Shown: positions 1-12,300 of the stretch, one piece after another
How positions within the stretch are numbered: position 1 is the stretch's first letter
How the letters are laid out: each line of letters starts with the position of its first letter
Source: Aphrophora alni
Lineage: Eukaryota; Arthropoda; Insecta; Hemiptera; Aphrophoridae
DNA: 64,000 bases
Direction: 5' to 3'
Assembly (NCBI GenBank): GCA_963513935.1
Contig: OY740774.1
Location: forward strand, 91,661,093 to 91,725,092
Made by a program: the position numbers and the translations under genes
Notes under the pieces: model-generated
The model's database searches: none
The model's input: only the letters and a program-made list of their open reading frames with translations
Told to the model about the DNA's origin: nothing

Positions 1-850
1 TAAGAGCCTACCATGAAAAGGATGACGAGAAAAACTAAATATATGTTATTTAAATTAACGTATTGAGCGAAATTGTGTAGAAAAATATTAATCAATAATT
101 CAGAGAAAATATTAATTTCCACAATATGACATTACTAATGCTAAATCTTGATGCTGAGTTGCAAACAGTAAACAAAGCAATATAAAACAAGGTCATAAGG
201 TACTTAATTTTTAATTTTTATTTTAATATTTGTCACCATTCTCTGTAAGGTTTTATATCTACCTAACTTAATATTTTATTTCTATGCTTTTATGTTCTGA
301 TCGGATCTATGGATGACGAGTTATGTCTTCGCAAAGTCATCTTGTTGAAGTGCTTACTTAATTTGCTTCTTAGATTTGTGTTTAAATTTTGGAGTTGTGT
401 TTATGAGAAGTTTGTACAATATCGGGAGAGTGAAAAATAAGGTTAGAGATAATACAGGAAAACATATGGAATAATGTGGAAAATTTTTAAAGTATGTAAA
501 GGTGGAAAAGATTTATAGAATAAAAGTTATGAAAAAGTGAGATATTGAAGTTGGATACGGGGATGGGTATAATATACCGTGTTCAGAATATTTATACACA
601 GAAGAAAAAAAATATCTACAGGAGCTGTGACGAATAACCACATGTTTTAAAAAATGTGTTTATTGATGCAAAATAAAGAAGCTATATGATACGGCTGACA
701 AAACATTATGTAACATTTCTTTTAATTTATATACATAGAAATTAAATATTATTACATCAATACTGTTAAATATATGATGTTAAACTTTTACGTAAAATAT
801 GATATTTAGGATTTGTGTTTTTAATATCGTTCCAATAATACGTTTATTTA
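1..850. other. AT-rich DNA, nothing recognised
   Basis: No open frame of note, RNA gene or repeat copy was recognised on either strand. The stretch is AT-rich with short homopolymer runs only. Confidence 0.5.
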
Positions 851-891
851 ATCAAACGCGTTTCAACGACAAAGTCGCCATCCTCAGTGAT
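851..891 (-). ncRNA. Hammerhead-like PLE motif 1
   Basis: On the reverse strand the sequence gives CTGAGGA, an extra T, a six-pair stem II (GGCGAC/GTCGTT with two G-U pairs, loop TTT) and GAAAC. A two-pair stem III (A-T, C-G) closes on loop GC and ends in a UH-type site (T-T). The flanks ATCA and TGAT pair perfectly as stem I. All three helices of a type I hammerhead fold can therefore be drawn. The extra base between the CTGANGA box and stem II is not in the canonical core, so cleavage activity is uncertain. PLEs are known to carry hammerhead motifs, and a PLE remnant starts about 100 bp away on the other strand. Confidence 0.5.
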
Positions 892-981
892 ACATGAGCT
901 ACATCAACAAAACTTGATAAAACATTCGTTATATGGTCGCATGGTAATAGTAAATTAGAAGATTTTTTTATTGCTTAACAA

Positions 982-1925
982 CACTTCAGATTCAATTTCC
1001 TTAACATTGAAAAACGAAGTAAATAATAAATTACCCTTTTTAGATGTGTGTGTGTTGAAAGAAATAAGGATGTCCTTAAGACCTCGTTATACAGGAAAAA
1101 AAAAACGGTAGGTATCTAAACTACTTTTCTAATCACCCTGACTCGGTAAAGGAAGGAATATTTCATTCTTTACTCGACAGAGCCAATGAAAGATATTTGT
1201 TCTGATAAAGTTGATCTAAACCGAGAACTAAATCGCATAAAAAAAATTGCTTACTAATCGATAACCTCAGTCCATATTTAAAAAAAGTGTTATTGTTAAG
1301 AATAACACTAAGAAAGAGTTCAAAGAAAACGAAAAACCTTCTGCGTATATGACAATCCCTTATGTGCCAGGATTATCGGGAAATATTAGGCGCGTTGTTA
1401 GAAAATATAAAATCCGAACCGCATTTAATACAAAAAAAAACACTATTAGGCAACACCTCGTCAAAACAAAACCTCTAAATGGCAATTCGGATAACAAAAA
1501 CTGCATTTACAGTATAAAATGTGAATGCGATAGGCAATATATAGGCGAGACAAAAAGACGTATAAACATAAGAATTAAATGACACAAAAATAAAACACGA
1601 TTATACCTAGTAGCTAAATCAAAAATAACCGAACATATATGCTCCGAAAATCATGTTTAATTGGGAAGAAGCAAAAATAATACGCCGTGAAAATAATTTA
1701 TATAAACGAAAAATAATTAAAGCCTCATACATAAAATTAACGGACAACCCAATCAGTAAAACTAATATAGAAATAATGCTCTTGTGGTTACTTCTTATTA
1801 AAAATGAGCTTAACATTGAAAATGAACAACTTCTTAAAGAAAAAAAGGCTGAAGTTTTTACTGTTGAAAGCCAAGGAATTTTAGTGCGTTCAAAGGCTAG
1901 GAAATTAAAAGATAAGACGCTGTAG
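982..1925 (+). pseudogene. Penelope-like element, RT C-terminus and GIY-YIG endonuclease remnant
   Basis: Translation in three shifting frames gives the typical end of a Penelope-like (PLE) polyprotein. At 1000-1110 is an NKLPFLDV segment. At 1109-1205 follow GRYLNYFSNHP and a LLDRANERYLF-like stretch. At about 1349-1400 is the IPYVPGLSGNIRR segment that links RT to endonuclease in PLEs. At 1500-1580 is the GIY-YIG core, with CIYSIKCEC followed by QYIGETKRR. The remaining C-terminal part, including FNWEEAKIIRRE and ending in KDKTL, lies at 1653-1925 in another frame. Stops and frameshifts near 1117, 1203, 1255, 1580 and 1650 show it is dead. The RT catalytic palm is absent, so the copy is 5'-truncated or eroded. 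PLEs reverse transcribe and integrate via the GIY-YIG nuclease; this copy can do neither. Confidence 0.85.
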
Positions 1926-2300
1926 GCGTAACTACCGGTTTCTTAACTCCTCCCCCTTCCCAGTTGGCAGGTTGACTCGACCGTCAGTTGTTCTGTGACT
2001 GTCGTTGTGATCAGACCTATTTTAGTTGGTGTTTGTCAGCTGTTGTGTACTCCGTTCATGATATCTTTTGACTTGTGGCTTCCTTTTTATGATCACATGT
2101 GAGTTTCTTTTTAGTTATTGACCGCTCAGGGTTTCTCCTGGGTGTTTTTTCATTAGGTTTAGTTTCTAAACATAGGCCTAGACATCTAGGCGTGTGTTCT
2201 GTCAGCATGTTTTAGTCTTTAAGTTAGGCACTTCATAACGGGAGTTGATTTATACTCTCGAAACGTCGGGTATTGTTTCTTATACACAAATGACGGCAAT
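1926..2300 (+). other. Probable 3' untranslated end of the PLE remnant
   Basis: This stretch directly follows the PLE coding remnant and is less AT-rich than its surroundings. It ends around a GAGT...ACTC hairpin followed by CGAAACG (about 2241-2267), which resembles the hairpin-plus-GAAAC end seen in the other PLE remnants here, but without a recognisable CTGANGA box. The right boundary is a guess. Confidence 0.4.
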
Positions 2301-2466
2301 ATCCGATCAAACAATAATATTACTACAAATATTACATTATTAAGTAATAATTTTAAAAATAGAGTAAAATATGATATTGTGAACCAGAATCTGATAGTAT
2401 TAATAGCGAAAAACAAAATCATAATAAAATGTGGTTATGTTTCCCTTGCATATCAAGGTTATATTA

Positions 2467-2718
2467 TTAGACTATCTGTCGGTGTAAATCCCTCTCTTTT
2501 CCCATAACTTTCCCGCCACTTTTCTCATGACGCTTAGGACACTCACGTTGCGAATGTAATATATTTTTACTTTGCAAAAAACGCACTGCACTTTCTTTGA
2601 CATTAATTTGACGAGCTAATAGTAACAGCGACATGACGGAACAGCAACCAAAACAAACTGAGTTAGCCCGCCGGCGAGGAAGCCTGTAAGGTACAGTAGA
2701 TAAGACAAGCTCGTCCAT
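2467..2718 (-). CDS. Small ORF, possible zinc-ribbon head of an ISXO2/Merlin-like transposase
   Basis: An 83-codon frame with a real ATG. The segment from about residue 42 (ESAVRFLQSKNIL followed by a Cys, CPKRH) resembles the N-terminal zinc-ribbon stretch of ISXO2/IS1595-like (Merlin) transposase-derived proteins common in insects, where a helix ending in FLQ..GI/L precedes the first Cys motif. Only one Cys of a four-Cys ribbon is placed as expected, and the DDE catalytic domain is not seen downstream on the same strand. It may be a 5' fragment of a decayed element, one exon, or chance. Codon makeup is less AT-biased than the surroundings, which mildly favours former coding. Function not established. 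Confidence 0.3.
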   Translation of the reverse strand: MDELVLSTVPYRLPRRRANSVCFGCCSVMSLLLLARQINVKESAVRFLQSKNILHSQRECPKRHEKSGGKVMGKERDLHRQIV

Positions 2719-3559
2719 TGATAAGATAACGCTTCACGATAAAACCTCTCATAATTTCATACTGCCCAACTCTATAGAAAATATTTTAAACTCTATAGAA
2801 ATATATTTGTTTACTTTTACTATAATATCCCTATAGAAAATATTTTAAAAGTGGCGGGGCTATAATCAGTCAGAGTATGTCATTTAATTAGGCTCCTCGT
2901 ATAAACCAGGAAACTCAAATCTTTATAATAATTTTTCAATATTTATTATAAAATAAACAATTTTTTCATCTAACTTTCCCTATTTTTTAAACTAACTGCC
3001 CATACCCTCAATCGTTTTCACACGCCTAACCAAAAACCATAAAACCGATTTTTATTCAAACTTAAAATGACTTGTTTTCTGGATAAAAGCGGACACTTTT
3101 CCAATTTAGATATATTAGAGTAGAAACCAAATATATTTATAGGTGTAATGACTTTGAAGTGAATAAAAAATTTTTGAGACATTACATTTATTAAAAATTG
3201 TTATTAAGAAAATGATTTATTAAAAATGAATACACATAGTATTTTAAAACTATTTTTCCGTCATGTTTAAACGAGGTTTGGTCGGGAAAAATATACCATA
3301 TTCTATATTCGATGGTAAATTAATGCAAAAATAACATTCATATTGATAATGTTATTTAAAACACAATGAATGCAGCTGTAAGTATAAAAAAAGGTGGTCC
3401 TTATTTATTTTATTACAACTAAAACATATTTCATATTAGTTTATTTTGGGATTATGTTTATTTCATTGTCCAAATGTGCAGTGGTATTTAGCACATAATA
3501 TGAACGTTGAGACTGTCAGGAGGCCCATTTTTAATGAATACAGGATCTTGAGAATTTTG
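2719..3559. other. AT-rich DNA with short local repeats
   Basis: It contains two to three nearby copies of a CTATAGAAA/ATATTTTAAA-type string (2774-2850). No gene or RNA was recognised. Confidence 0.4.
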
Positions 3560-3685
3560 GGGAACCTAGCGGGATCTATTCCTTTAACCTTGGGTTAGAT
3601 CACTCTCTCTCTCATCTCTTCTATCAGGTCTCCCTCGAACAATTCTTGTTCTTTGTCAAACCTATTAGTGTATTTGAGAGTCTTT
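3560..3685 (-). repeat. Dispersed repeat A, copy 1
   Basis: On the reverse strand it shares ordered segments with 48308-48503: an AACAAGAATTG-like block, a GACCTGATAGAAGAGATGAGA-like block (split here by small gaps), then GATCCCGCTAGGTTCCC. The same order occurs at 12190, 15004, 21156, 24460 and 27315, marking an old interspersed family (SINE- or MITE-like), highly diverged. Confidence 0.55.
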
Positions 3686-4878
3686 GTGTTCCATTCTTCC
3701 TTTTCCTATATATGGTGATTTTGACTGAGAGGTTTTTGTATTTAAACAACAAGGATTATGAATATCTATATAACCGTTGAGTCTAATAGCGAATACTTTA
3801 AAACTACAAATGATTAAAAATGACTAAATCATTTACATTTATTTCCCCTGTGACCAGTCTTGTGGACTAAAGTACAGCTTTCTGAATACCAGTACAATTG
3901 AGTATCTTCTGGTATACATATTGGAGTTGTGCTCTTGATATGTTGTACGTTTATGACATCTTATTGTCGTATGTTATCCTGTAATATGCTAGGCGCTCGT
4001 GACCAGTGTTCAGTAGATTAAGTACAACCCACTCTCATCTTGCTTTGTTCCTGCTTACATCCCATGTCTGCAATTAATTGTATATTGTGCTATGCTGATG
4101 TATGTTGATAATTTTTATATTGTAAAATAAAATGACATTCCATAACGGAAAAAGACATTTAACAAACTTTAATACTTGCTCTATACATTTTTTACATTAA
4201 AATAGTTTACAATTTAGATGCATATTTAACGATTTTCAACTCCAGAAATACGTTTGATTCTTATACACGCCCTACTTGAATTATTCATACCATTGACAAT
4301 TTAATATAAGGAATATTATTATGAAGACTGTATCTGATTTCGTTACCTCCATCATGTAACTTTAGCAAGATATCTTTCGAGTAGAGTACACCGTCGATAT
4401 GCGCTTGAATATGAAATCAATCCAAAACTTGTTAATTTGCAAATACAACGCAACTACGGAAAGCAGACACATATACTCACAATAGTTGTATTAGAGGCTA
4501 CATTTTCATATTTATTTACGAGACCAGATTAGTAAATCTACTTGTGACATTGTTGTTATGCCACAAATGATGGTGATACGTGACCTATAAACTTTTAAAA
4601 CATTCATCTTGTTGTGGTACATTTGACACATTCTTAAGTTTACAAACCTTAATGGAATAAATATCCGACTCTCTATTTTATTTTTCGTAGATTAAACAAA
4701 ACTCTTTGTATTTGTGGCGATGCCAGATGGCGTCATATACAAATCGAAATATAAAGTACTTCTGTAAATAAAAATGACAGCTATCCATCTCCTAACAAAA
4801 GTGTCTCTATTGAGGCAGTCATAAGAATAGCTAGAATTCCGATAAGGAAAACTAGAATTACATAAATGGGAACTTGAT
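3686..4878. other. AT-rich DNA, nothing recognised
   Basis: The only longer open frame (4692-4919, reverse) runs into the minisatellite and has no recognisable domain. Confidence 0.4.
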
Positions 4879-4966
4879 AAAAAGCTCCCAAACCACGCTA
4901 GGACCACAAAAACCTCCAAACTACTCTATGACCACAAAAGCTCCGAAACCACGCTAGGACCACATA
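4879..4966. repeat. Three-unit minisatellite, about 29 bp
   Basis: Three successive units of the type AGCTCCCAAACCACGCTAGG followed by ACCACAA. The first and third are close to identical and the middle one is diverged. It is a local tandem duplication with no sign of function. Confidence 0.7.
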
Positions 4967-5164
4967 AGGGCTGTTGCACAAAGGATACTACCTATAACTC
5001 CAGCTATTACAAATTTTTATTTTTAATATCTGATATGTTCGACTATATCTATTTGAAACTAGGCGATTACTAATCCAGATGTTATCTTATAAAAATAATG
5101 GTCTCCCATAACTTTAACGACAAAACCAACAGATCTAATACATTATTTTATTTTTCATCATTAA

Positions 5165-5250
5165 CAATTTGTTATATTTATATTACAACTAAGTACAAAC
5201 TTATCAAGTAATTTATCTTTCGCGATATATCTTCAAAATAAACCAGTAGC
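5165..5250 (-). repeat. LINE 3' UTR fragment related to the copy at 34.9 kb
   Basis: The plus-strand block ATTACAACTAAGTACAAAC, followed by AAGTAATTTAT, matches ATTACAACTGAGTACAAAC and TAGTAATTTAT at 34900-34935, which is the 3' UTR of the Jockey-like remnant. It therefore appears to be a second, more decayed tail of the same LINE family in the same orientation. Confidence 0.45.
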
Positions 5251-6921
5251 TCGTGAAAATTATTCCAGGATCTGTACTCATCAGACAGATCAACTCGTCA
5301 TTGACACACTAAGTCACATGGTTTTGTCCTCTTCAGTCTGCGTTGATAAGATCTAATACATGTCATACAACTGCATAGTTTTCAAAAGACTGAAACAAGT
5401 TTTAGAATTTGTGGAAAAACAGCGCCATGAATCACGTGATAACAAAACATACTAAATCACAGGGTGCTCAATTACAAAAAAATATATAATTGTAATAAAT
5501 TTTATCACAGAACTATCATAATCAATACATATCTGTGGCACAAGTTTATTCCGTCAAAATATTTTTAGTTAGGTTAACTCACCTAAATTCATCATTTGTT
5601 GATAGAATGTAATATAAGGGGTGATTGATCGTTCTGGAGCTAGTGAAATTTCAGAGGGTCGCTGGTATCTTCTAAAGTACCTAAGTGATTTTCAGTACAA
5701 AAACAGAAAAGATACAAGGTGGTGTAAGTGCTCTGCGCTTTATTGGAGCGTTAATAAATGTACAGCATCTTTGAAGACAAAGTCCCTTAACTTTTTTGTG
5801 CATAATTTGTCGATACAGTTTTAAACTTCAAAAATGGATCTTCGGATGTTTATACTTTTTGCATTGATAGTTAGTTAAGCTAAAAAAGCGTTATTTTATC
5901 TTTTATGATATTTATTTTGTTAGAATTTGAATAAAGTACAATGGTAGAACCATTCTTTAAGATAAGAATAATTAAATTAAAAGCAGAGAGGGTAGATATT
6001 TTTTAACGTAAACTTTCCAGATTACATTCTCAAGATGAGGAGTGATGAATGGAAGTAAAAAATTAAAGCTAACAAGAGAGAAATTGAATTAAAATCAGAA
6101 ATATAATGAAAATGAAATTCAAATGAATCTGCGAGAAATTTACATTTTAAATATATTTGAATAAGTTCTTTTATTAATGCTTAAGCAAACTTTCTTTTTT
6201 ACAGTAGAGATTGACAAAATTATAACAACAAAACGTATAATGTTTTTATAAAAAGTAGTGAACCAAGTTTAACTAATATAACTATTATAACAATAAGATA
6301 AAAAAATAGCAATTTTTCTTTTTCAATATTATTTGTTTTTTTATTTTTTAAACAAGTTAAATGTGTTTTACCGCAAAGTACCTATATTTGAAAATGTATT
6401 GCAAGTAATGTAGACCATCTTACATAATGGATCTGTTATATAAAAAGATAATAGAAGTGATTGTTCACAGCGTTTAGTAAAAGAAATAGCTGTGAAGTAC
6501 GTTAGTTATTTAGAAATATATCAATTATTCTAAAAAGAACATAAATCAATCAATCCTCCAACAGAAATTTACAGATTTAATGTTATAATGTTACAATTCT
6601 TGAAATAAACATAAGAGAATTATTAAGAAACTGTATACACTTCACAATATTAATCATATATTTAATATTATATTACACATTCGTTCACATACAATATAAG
6701 CATAGTGACAATTTAATTCTAAATCGGTTTGCTAACAAAGTGCTTATTTTTTCATGGCTATCCAAAACATATTATATAGGTTTCCACTGAAATTTTTTTT
6801 TTTTTACGTGAACATACTTGGTGGCGTATTATAAATGTAGAATTTTGAAAAGACTCTAACATTTGATTTATTTACAAAATTATTATATTTGTTATAGTAA
6901 TCTCTACACAGTAGATTGATG
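5251..6921. other. AT-rich DNA, nothing recognised
   Basis: A 67-codon frame at 5621-5824 has no recognisable domain and is within chance expectation. No RNA gene was seen. Confidence 0.4.
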
Positions 6922-6977
6922 TTAATTACATATAATATGAACAAATTACTGAATTTGTTCATATTATATGTAATTAA
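6922..6977. repeat. Perfect 26-bp inverted repeat with 4-nt loop
   Basis: The left arm 6922-6947 is the exact reverse complement of the right arm 6952-6977, separated by ACTG. The arms are AT-rich (they contain AATTTGTTCATATT and its complement). Perfect identity in otherwise decayed DNA suggests recent formation, for example a fold-back or templated repair event. The loop is too small for a typical microRNA precursor. Confidence 0.9.
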
Positions 6978-7474
6978 TATTTATCTAATGTTCATAAAAA
7001 TATTGAAATGCAGTATTGTAACTTATTTCAAACTAATTTTGAACTTGCCGTGATATGTGGTCAACTAAAACACAATCAAACTTCAACATAAATGTAAGTG
7101 TGTGTGGGTGTTATGTTTGTTTTGCCTGTATCTTGAGGGTAGGTATTTGAGACAGTCACGTAGCACACGATCCGGTCTGGTGTCTAAATAAACTATAAAG
7201 AGTTCTCTAATATGTGGAAGATTGCTTGTTAAAGTTCTTTTATCTCTGAGGGTGAAACTTGCTTTTTCAGACAAGGATTAGCGGTCGATGTGATAGATTT
7301 ATATTTCTAAACTAAATTATTTTTCTGTAATAAATGATCTACCTGCAAATATTGATGTTTATCGTTTATTAAATCATTATAATTTTATTTCTTTAACAAT
7401 TAATTAAATTTCCAAATGTTATAGCTTACAAACTACATTTGAAAAAAACATTAAAGATTATTAAAAATTTTACA
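6978..7474. other. AT-rich DNA, nothing recognised
   Basis: It includes a 63-codon reverse frame (7083-7274) without a recognisable domain. Confidence 0.4.
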
Positions 7475-7612
7475 TGGTTTCTTTTCTTATTCAGTTTCCT
7501 TTCATTATACTTTCTTTAGTTATTTCATTTTTATTTTACTATTATTAAATACAAATAAATAAAATTACCGACACCTTTGAGTAAGGATAAAACTTCTCAA
7601 AGTGTAAGTATG

Positions 7613-7646
<34 letters not shown>

Positions 7647-8071
7647 ACTAATTAATTTTAAAACGGGGAACATATGCTATGTAGACTATACAATATCCGC
7701 TTTAGTTGAATTAATGACACCCATTTATATCTTTCTATTTTTGGAAATGTTAAGTTTCAACCCAAATTGTACCCTTCTCAGAACATAAAACTCCCTTCAT
7801 TTACATCACCGCTAGCTATAGGCAGAAATTTTTTATAATATGTACAGTAATGATAATAATAACTTGATTGTGGTAGAAATGTTTGACTCCTGTGTACACT
7901 TCAAAGCTGCATTATTAGTTGTTCTCAGCGCTGTCACTGACTAGCATAACAATTTCATAAATATAAAGTGGATAGTGGTCATTGAAGTAGTATGTTTAGT
8001 TATGGAGGAAAAGCAAATCTATTTAGGTAGGAATTGAAACTTACTACTTGACAAGTGCTGATATAAAACGG
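7475..8071 (+). repeat. Duplicated segment, copy 1
   Basis: It aligns along about 600 bp with 8410-9006 at an offset of about 935 bp. Shared blocks include AAATTACCGACAC, AACTTCTCAAAGTGTAA and, at the end, TTACTACTTGACAAGTGCTG. This copy contains an A-run of about 27 at 7613-7639, where copy 2 has interrupted A-rich sequence. It is either a local duplication or two insertions of one unknown element. Confidence 0.85.
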
Positions 8072-8409
8072 GAATATTTAAAACTAACAATGTAGATCAA
8101 ACAGAAGAGGCGGGGCAAGGCGTGTCCAGTCACTATATTGGACGACGTTGATACAGCATATCCATCAAGTGCTGATATCGTGTGGACAAAATTAAAACTA
8201 TAGTTACAATAAACATCACACGTATAACAGGAGAAAATGGCCAACTAAAATGAATCTTGAGGAACGCATGTATAAATGTGAATTTGTTCTTTCAGAGCAG
8301 ATGCCATCTCCTACTTCTTTGGTTCACCAAATTTAATTTATGTTTGTTAATTTTATATATTAATTAATTGTATATTACTTTGAATTTTTATATAGTGTTG
8401 TAGTTTCAC
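8072..8409. other. Spacer between duplicated segments
   Basis: Not duplicated elsewhere in view, apart from a short CATCAAGTGCTGATAT echo at 8162. A 66-codon reverse frame (8044-8244) has no recognisable domain. Confidence 0.4.
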
Positions 8410-9006
8410 TGGTTTCTTTTCTTACTTACCTCCTTTCATTATGCTTTGTTTTGTTATTTCGTTTTCATTTTACTATTATTAAATACAAATAAATAAAATT
8501 ACCGACACTTTTGAGTAAGAATAAAACTTCTCAAAGTGTAACTATGAAAACAAAAACAAAAAATACAAATAACAACTAATTTTTAACTTAAAAGCATATG
8601 CAAAGTAGTATTTACAAAATCCGCTTTAGTTGTATGAGTGGCACCCATTTATCTTTCTATTTTTGGTAATGTTTAGTTTTAACAAAAATCGCACCCTTCT
8701 CAGAAACCCCCTACATATACATCACTGCTAGCTAAAGGCAGATAATTTTTATTATTGTAATAATAATAGTTATTTGATTGTGGTAGATGTTTTTGACTCC
8801 TATGAACACTTCAAAGCTTCATTATTAGTGGCTCTCATCGCTGTCTCCCACTAGCGTAGCTAAAGCGATTCCAATCTATAACCATTCCATAATTTTAAAG
8901 TTGATAACGATAATTGAAGTAGTAGTATGTTTAGTTATGGAGGAAAAGCAAATCTATTTAGGAAGGAATTGAAACTTACTACTTGACAAGTGCTGATATA
9001 AAACGG
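8410..9006 (+). repeat. Duplicated segment, copy 2
   Basis: Homologous to 7475-8071 over its full length, with scattered substitutions and small indels that indicate considerable age. It ends at the same point, ATATAAAACGG. Confidence 0.85.
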
Positions 9007-9061
9007 CACCCAGTAACGTTAATACAGCACCCAAGACAACGTTAATACAGCACCCAGTAAC
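9007..9061. repeat. Short tandem repeat CACCCA/ACGTTAATACAG
   Basis: Two to three imperfect units built of GCACCCAGTAACGTTAATACA follow directly on the end of duplicated segment copy 2. Confidence 0.7.
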
Positions 9062-12000
9062 TTAAGTTGTTATAAAAGTCTAATATTTTTTTATTATATT
9101 ATAGAGGCAATATTAGATTAACACTAAAGTTATCTTCCATTGTCAATAATAATAAAATGAGAATTTCGTAATGTAACGTTTTGAAAAAAAGGTTTCAAAT
9201 AATATGAAGTTTCCTGAGTAATTCCCAGACTTTCGTTAGTAAAATAATTAAGTTGGATCTTCAATTCCAGCCTGAAATTTAATTTGTACAGCTGAGGAAA
9301 TTATTCTCTAATTTTATGTGTCACGTGTAATATGTTTCATTTCTTGTCAAGGAGATGAAATTTCTAGCGTGTCTAGTTGCGTTGTAATTTAATTTCTGAT
9401 ACATAAGTAGAGTTACAACTATTTAATATTGTATAGTAGTACAAGTGGAATTCATTTACAAAAAAAAAACTCAAACGAAATTGCTTAGTTTTTTTCTCAA
9501 TTAATATTCATCTCAAAAAGAGTCAAACTTAAACACTTTTTGGTTTTGTTCAGAAATGAAGAGATAGTCATTTTATGAACATTAAAAATACATAACTTTA
9601 ATAAACCCCAAACACCTCTTTATTTTATGTTTAAATGGATATGAAATGAGCCAAGAACACTAAGTAACAACTTCAAACCGACAAACACTAAGTGATGTCT
9701 TTTAAGTCGTTCAACTTATAGCACACTAAATTAGATTCACAATTTGCATGTTTCATTTATAAACCTGATGGTACCAGCCACATCTCTATCAGTGACAAAT
9801 TTCTAAGTAGTTGTACAAAATGTAAATTTTAACCACTAAGTCTCTAGAAAATTTCTTATTCGTATAGTTACGAGATCGCTTAGGAAGTCAGTACACGAGC
9901 GAAGAGAGCTGTAACAATATGTCTATGGCGTTAATAAAGTAGTAGACTAATATACACAATTACGTGATTCAAATAACCTGTGCACCAACTCTTTTAAATA
10001 CACTTACTCGACTGAGTACCCTTGATATTACAGAATTTATTGTTTCTTACATGGCCCAAGAAATCAGTATGATAGTTCCAAATTAGTATCTTCAAATTGG
10101 TTGTAATAACGAACGAATAAATTCATGTCATTTCATCAGATGTGGCGTTCAAAAAATGTAATCAATACATACATTGTTGGGTCGTTATAATTATAATTAT
10201 AAAAAACTCAACTTGTAAATATGATGTGGATAATATTATAACTATAACAGTTAGTTGTATGTTTTTTTATTTTCTGTCTTCATGTAAAATAAACTAAAAA
10301 TACATAGTTGTATGTAAGTAATTATTTCTGATTCTGAAGATCTGCTTAAAGTGTTTTGTAGTTAAGCTTTCTGCTTTAGGTTGAGCTCATTAACACAACT
10401 TTATGAGCATTACAGAAACAAAGTTACAAACATCTGTGCTAGTGAGCACTAACAAAACAGATTAGGTCTGGAGTTGTAAGTAATAGTTTTATTGTGTGGT
10501 ATCAGACCTGACTCTTTTTCCTCATTAGTGTAACTCTTTGTATTCAGATATTCATAACAAGTCTTGGAGATTAAATATAATTTGAAATATTGATAATACT
10601 TAAACTATATAAATGATTAGGTCTTAACTTGAACATAAAGGATTTTAGAAAAGTAGATAGAAAGTATTTTTAGGTCAGTTATAGATAACTTAGAAGTTAC
10701 AGTGATGTAAACAACAGATGGAGGATTAACTATTATTTGTTAAACACACGCACGCATACACTCACACGCGCATGCACACGCACACAATATTTATCTCAAC
10801 AAAGAAATTAGCAAATAAACTAGTACAGGTAGTTCTAACTGTTATAGGCTTATTTATAATTGTGAATTCGATTTTAGAACCTAATTAAAATAACAACTAA
10901 CAAATCAATTACATAGATAATAAAGTTGTAAGTATTTATTTTAATAAATGTTTACAGACAGCAAGATAAAAACTTTGAAATAGTTCCAGAGCACGCATAT
11001 TAACTACAACGTGTTGAAATATGAAATTACCTTCTGGGTATAACCATGGGAATTATTGCAGGTACACATGCAGTGCAATTAATATCTGACTTATATTGCA
11101 AAGACAAATACAATCTCTTTAAATTTTATTTGATTTAATAAATTTAAAAAATAATGTAATTTTTAGATTTAATCCTTATTGTTTATGAAATATCGCAAAA
11201 TGAATTTGAAGTGTTGTCTAATAAGTGATATGACTGAAGTGGATATGGTCTAGTATGCAAGGGCGTGATGATGAACTAATTTTCAGTTTATTAAAGCATT
11301 GTTTTACGGAAGGTGGGATGAAGTAATGTGGCATAAAACAAGTCATGAAATTACATGAAAATGTAAGGAAAGTCCCACATATAAAGTTTTCTGTAGGATC
11401 AATACATTTTAAGATAGAAATAGTGTCCAAAATGCTATACATATTTCATACAACTCATTTTAGGGTAGACTACCATGCTAAAAGATTTATTGATTGTAGA
11501 AGTGAAGGTAGATTTCATTTAAAGCGACGCCATTATTCTTTAAAGTAAAGTGAGTCTGATATTGACAACCTAGATGTTAGGTTGATCGGTTTCTCATTCA
11601 ATTTCCTTTATGAAAGATTTCTATCAACAAAAACGTTCATGTTCAACCGGAATACAAAGGTGATTCTAACACCACTAGCAGGCACTAGACAATCGTTTTT
11701 GGAAGTAGTGTAATCGAAACTTTAAATAAATTTAGGAAAGTTTGTAACAGCTGATCATCTAACTATTATATTTAAAAACAAGTTGTTAGGAATCATATGG
11801 TATATACCCACTCATATGATACAATGTAATAATAGAGATCCTTTAAATATAGTGCTAATGATATACTCTTAGACCTTGGGAAATATTAAATTATATTGTT
11901 AGATCAAGGAGGCCCTTACAGACTTCCTAGATGCGTATATTAATAATTCTTAAGTGTATACAATCTAATCGTAACTAATCGTTACCAAATATGATAGTTT

Positions 12001-12189
12001 GGTAGTAGCGTATTACGGATTTCATAACAACCTAATGGATGATTTTGCGGTTTGATCAATCATTCACGATCAGCAATTTTCGATAATTAATTGGTGAACA
12101 AAATATATTGATAGGTCTTCATTTGAGCCCAATTTTAATTAGGCCTACATCATTTTTAGTTTTATGGTCGAGTAAGAACAAAAGTTATT
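9062..12189. other. AT-rich DNA, nothing recognised
   Basis: It holds a CA/CG-rich simple patch at 10743-10788 and overlapping chance frames on both strands at 11218-11548. A possible short copy of repeat B lies near 11896-11938. Confidence 0.4.
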
Positions 12190-12300
12190 TAATAGAGACC
12201 TGATAGGGTAGATGAAAAAGAGAGATATATTTTTCTCTCTTTAATGTAATGCTACAAGAAAAAAAGTGTAGGTCCAGCTAGGTTCCCTCGGGATTGCCAC
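12190..12300 (+). repeat. Dispersed repeat A, copy 2
   Basis: It contains GACCTGATAGGGTAGATGA and, downstream, TAGGTCCAGCTAGGTTCCC followed by GATTGCC. These match the order of blocks in the 48.3-kb copy. Confidence 0.55.

Noticed and set aside
5621..5824. 67-codon forward ORF with several Trp and Cys
   Set aside because: No family recognised and no neighbouring exon-like signals; length is chance-compatible.
6922..6977. microRNA precursor
   Set aside because: A perfect stem with a 4-nt loop and only 26 pairs lacks the length, loop size and mismatches of typical animal precursors.
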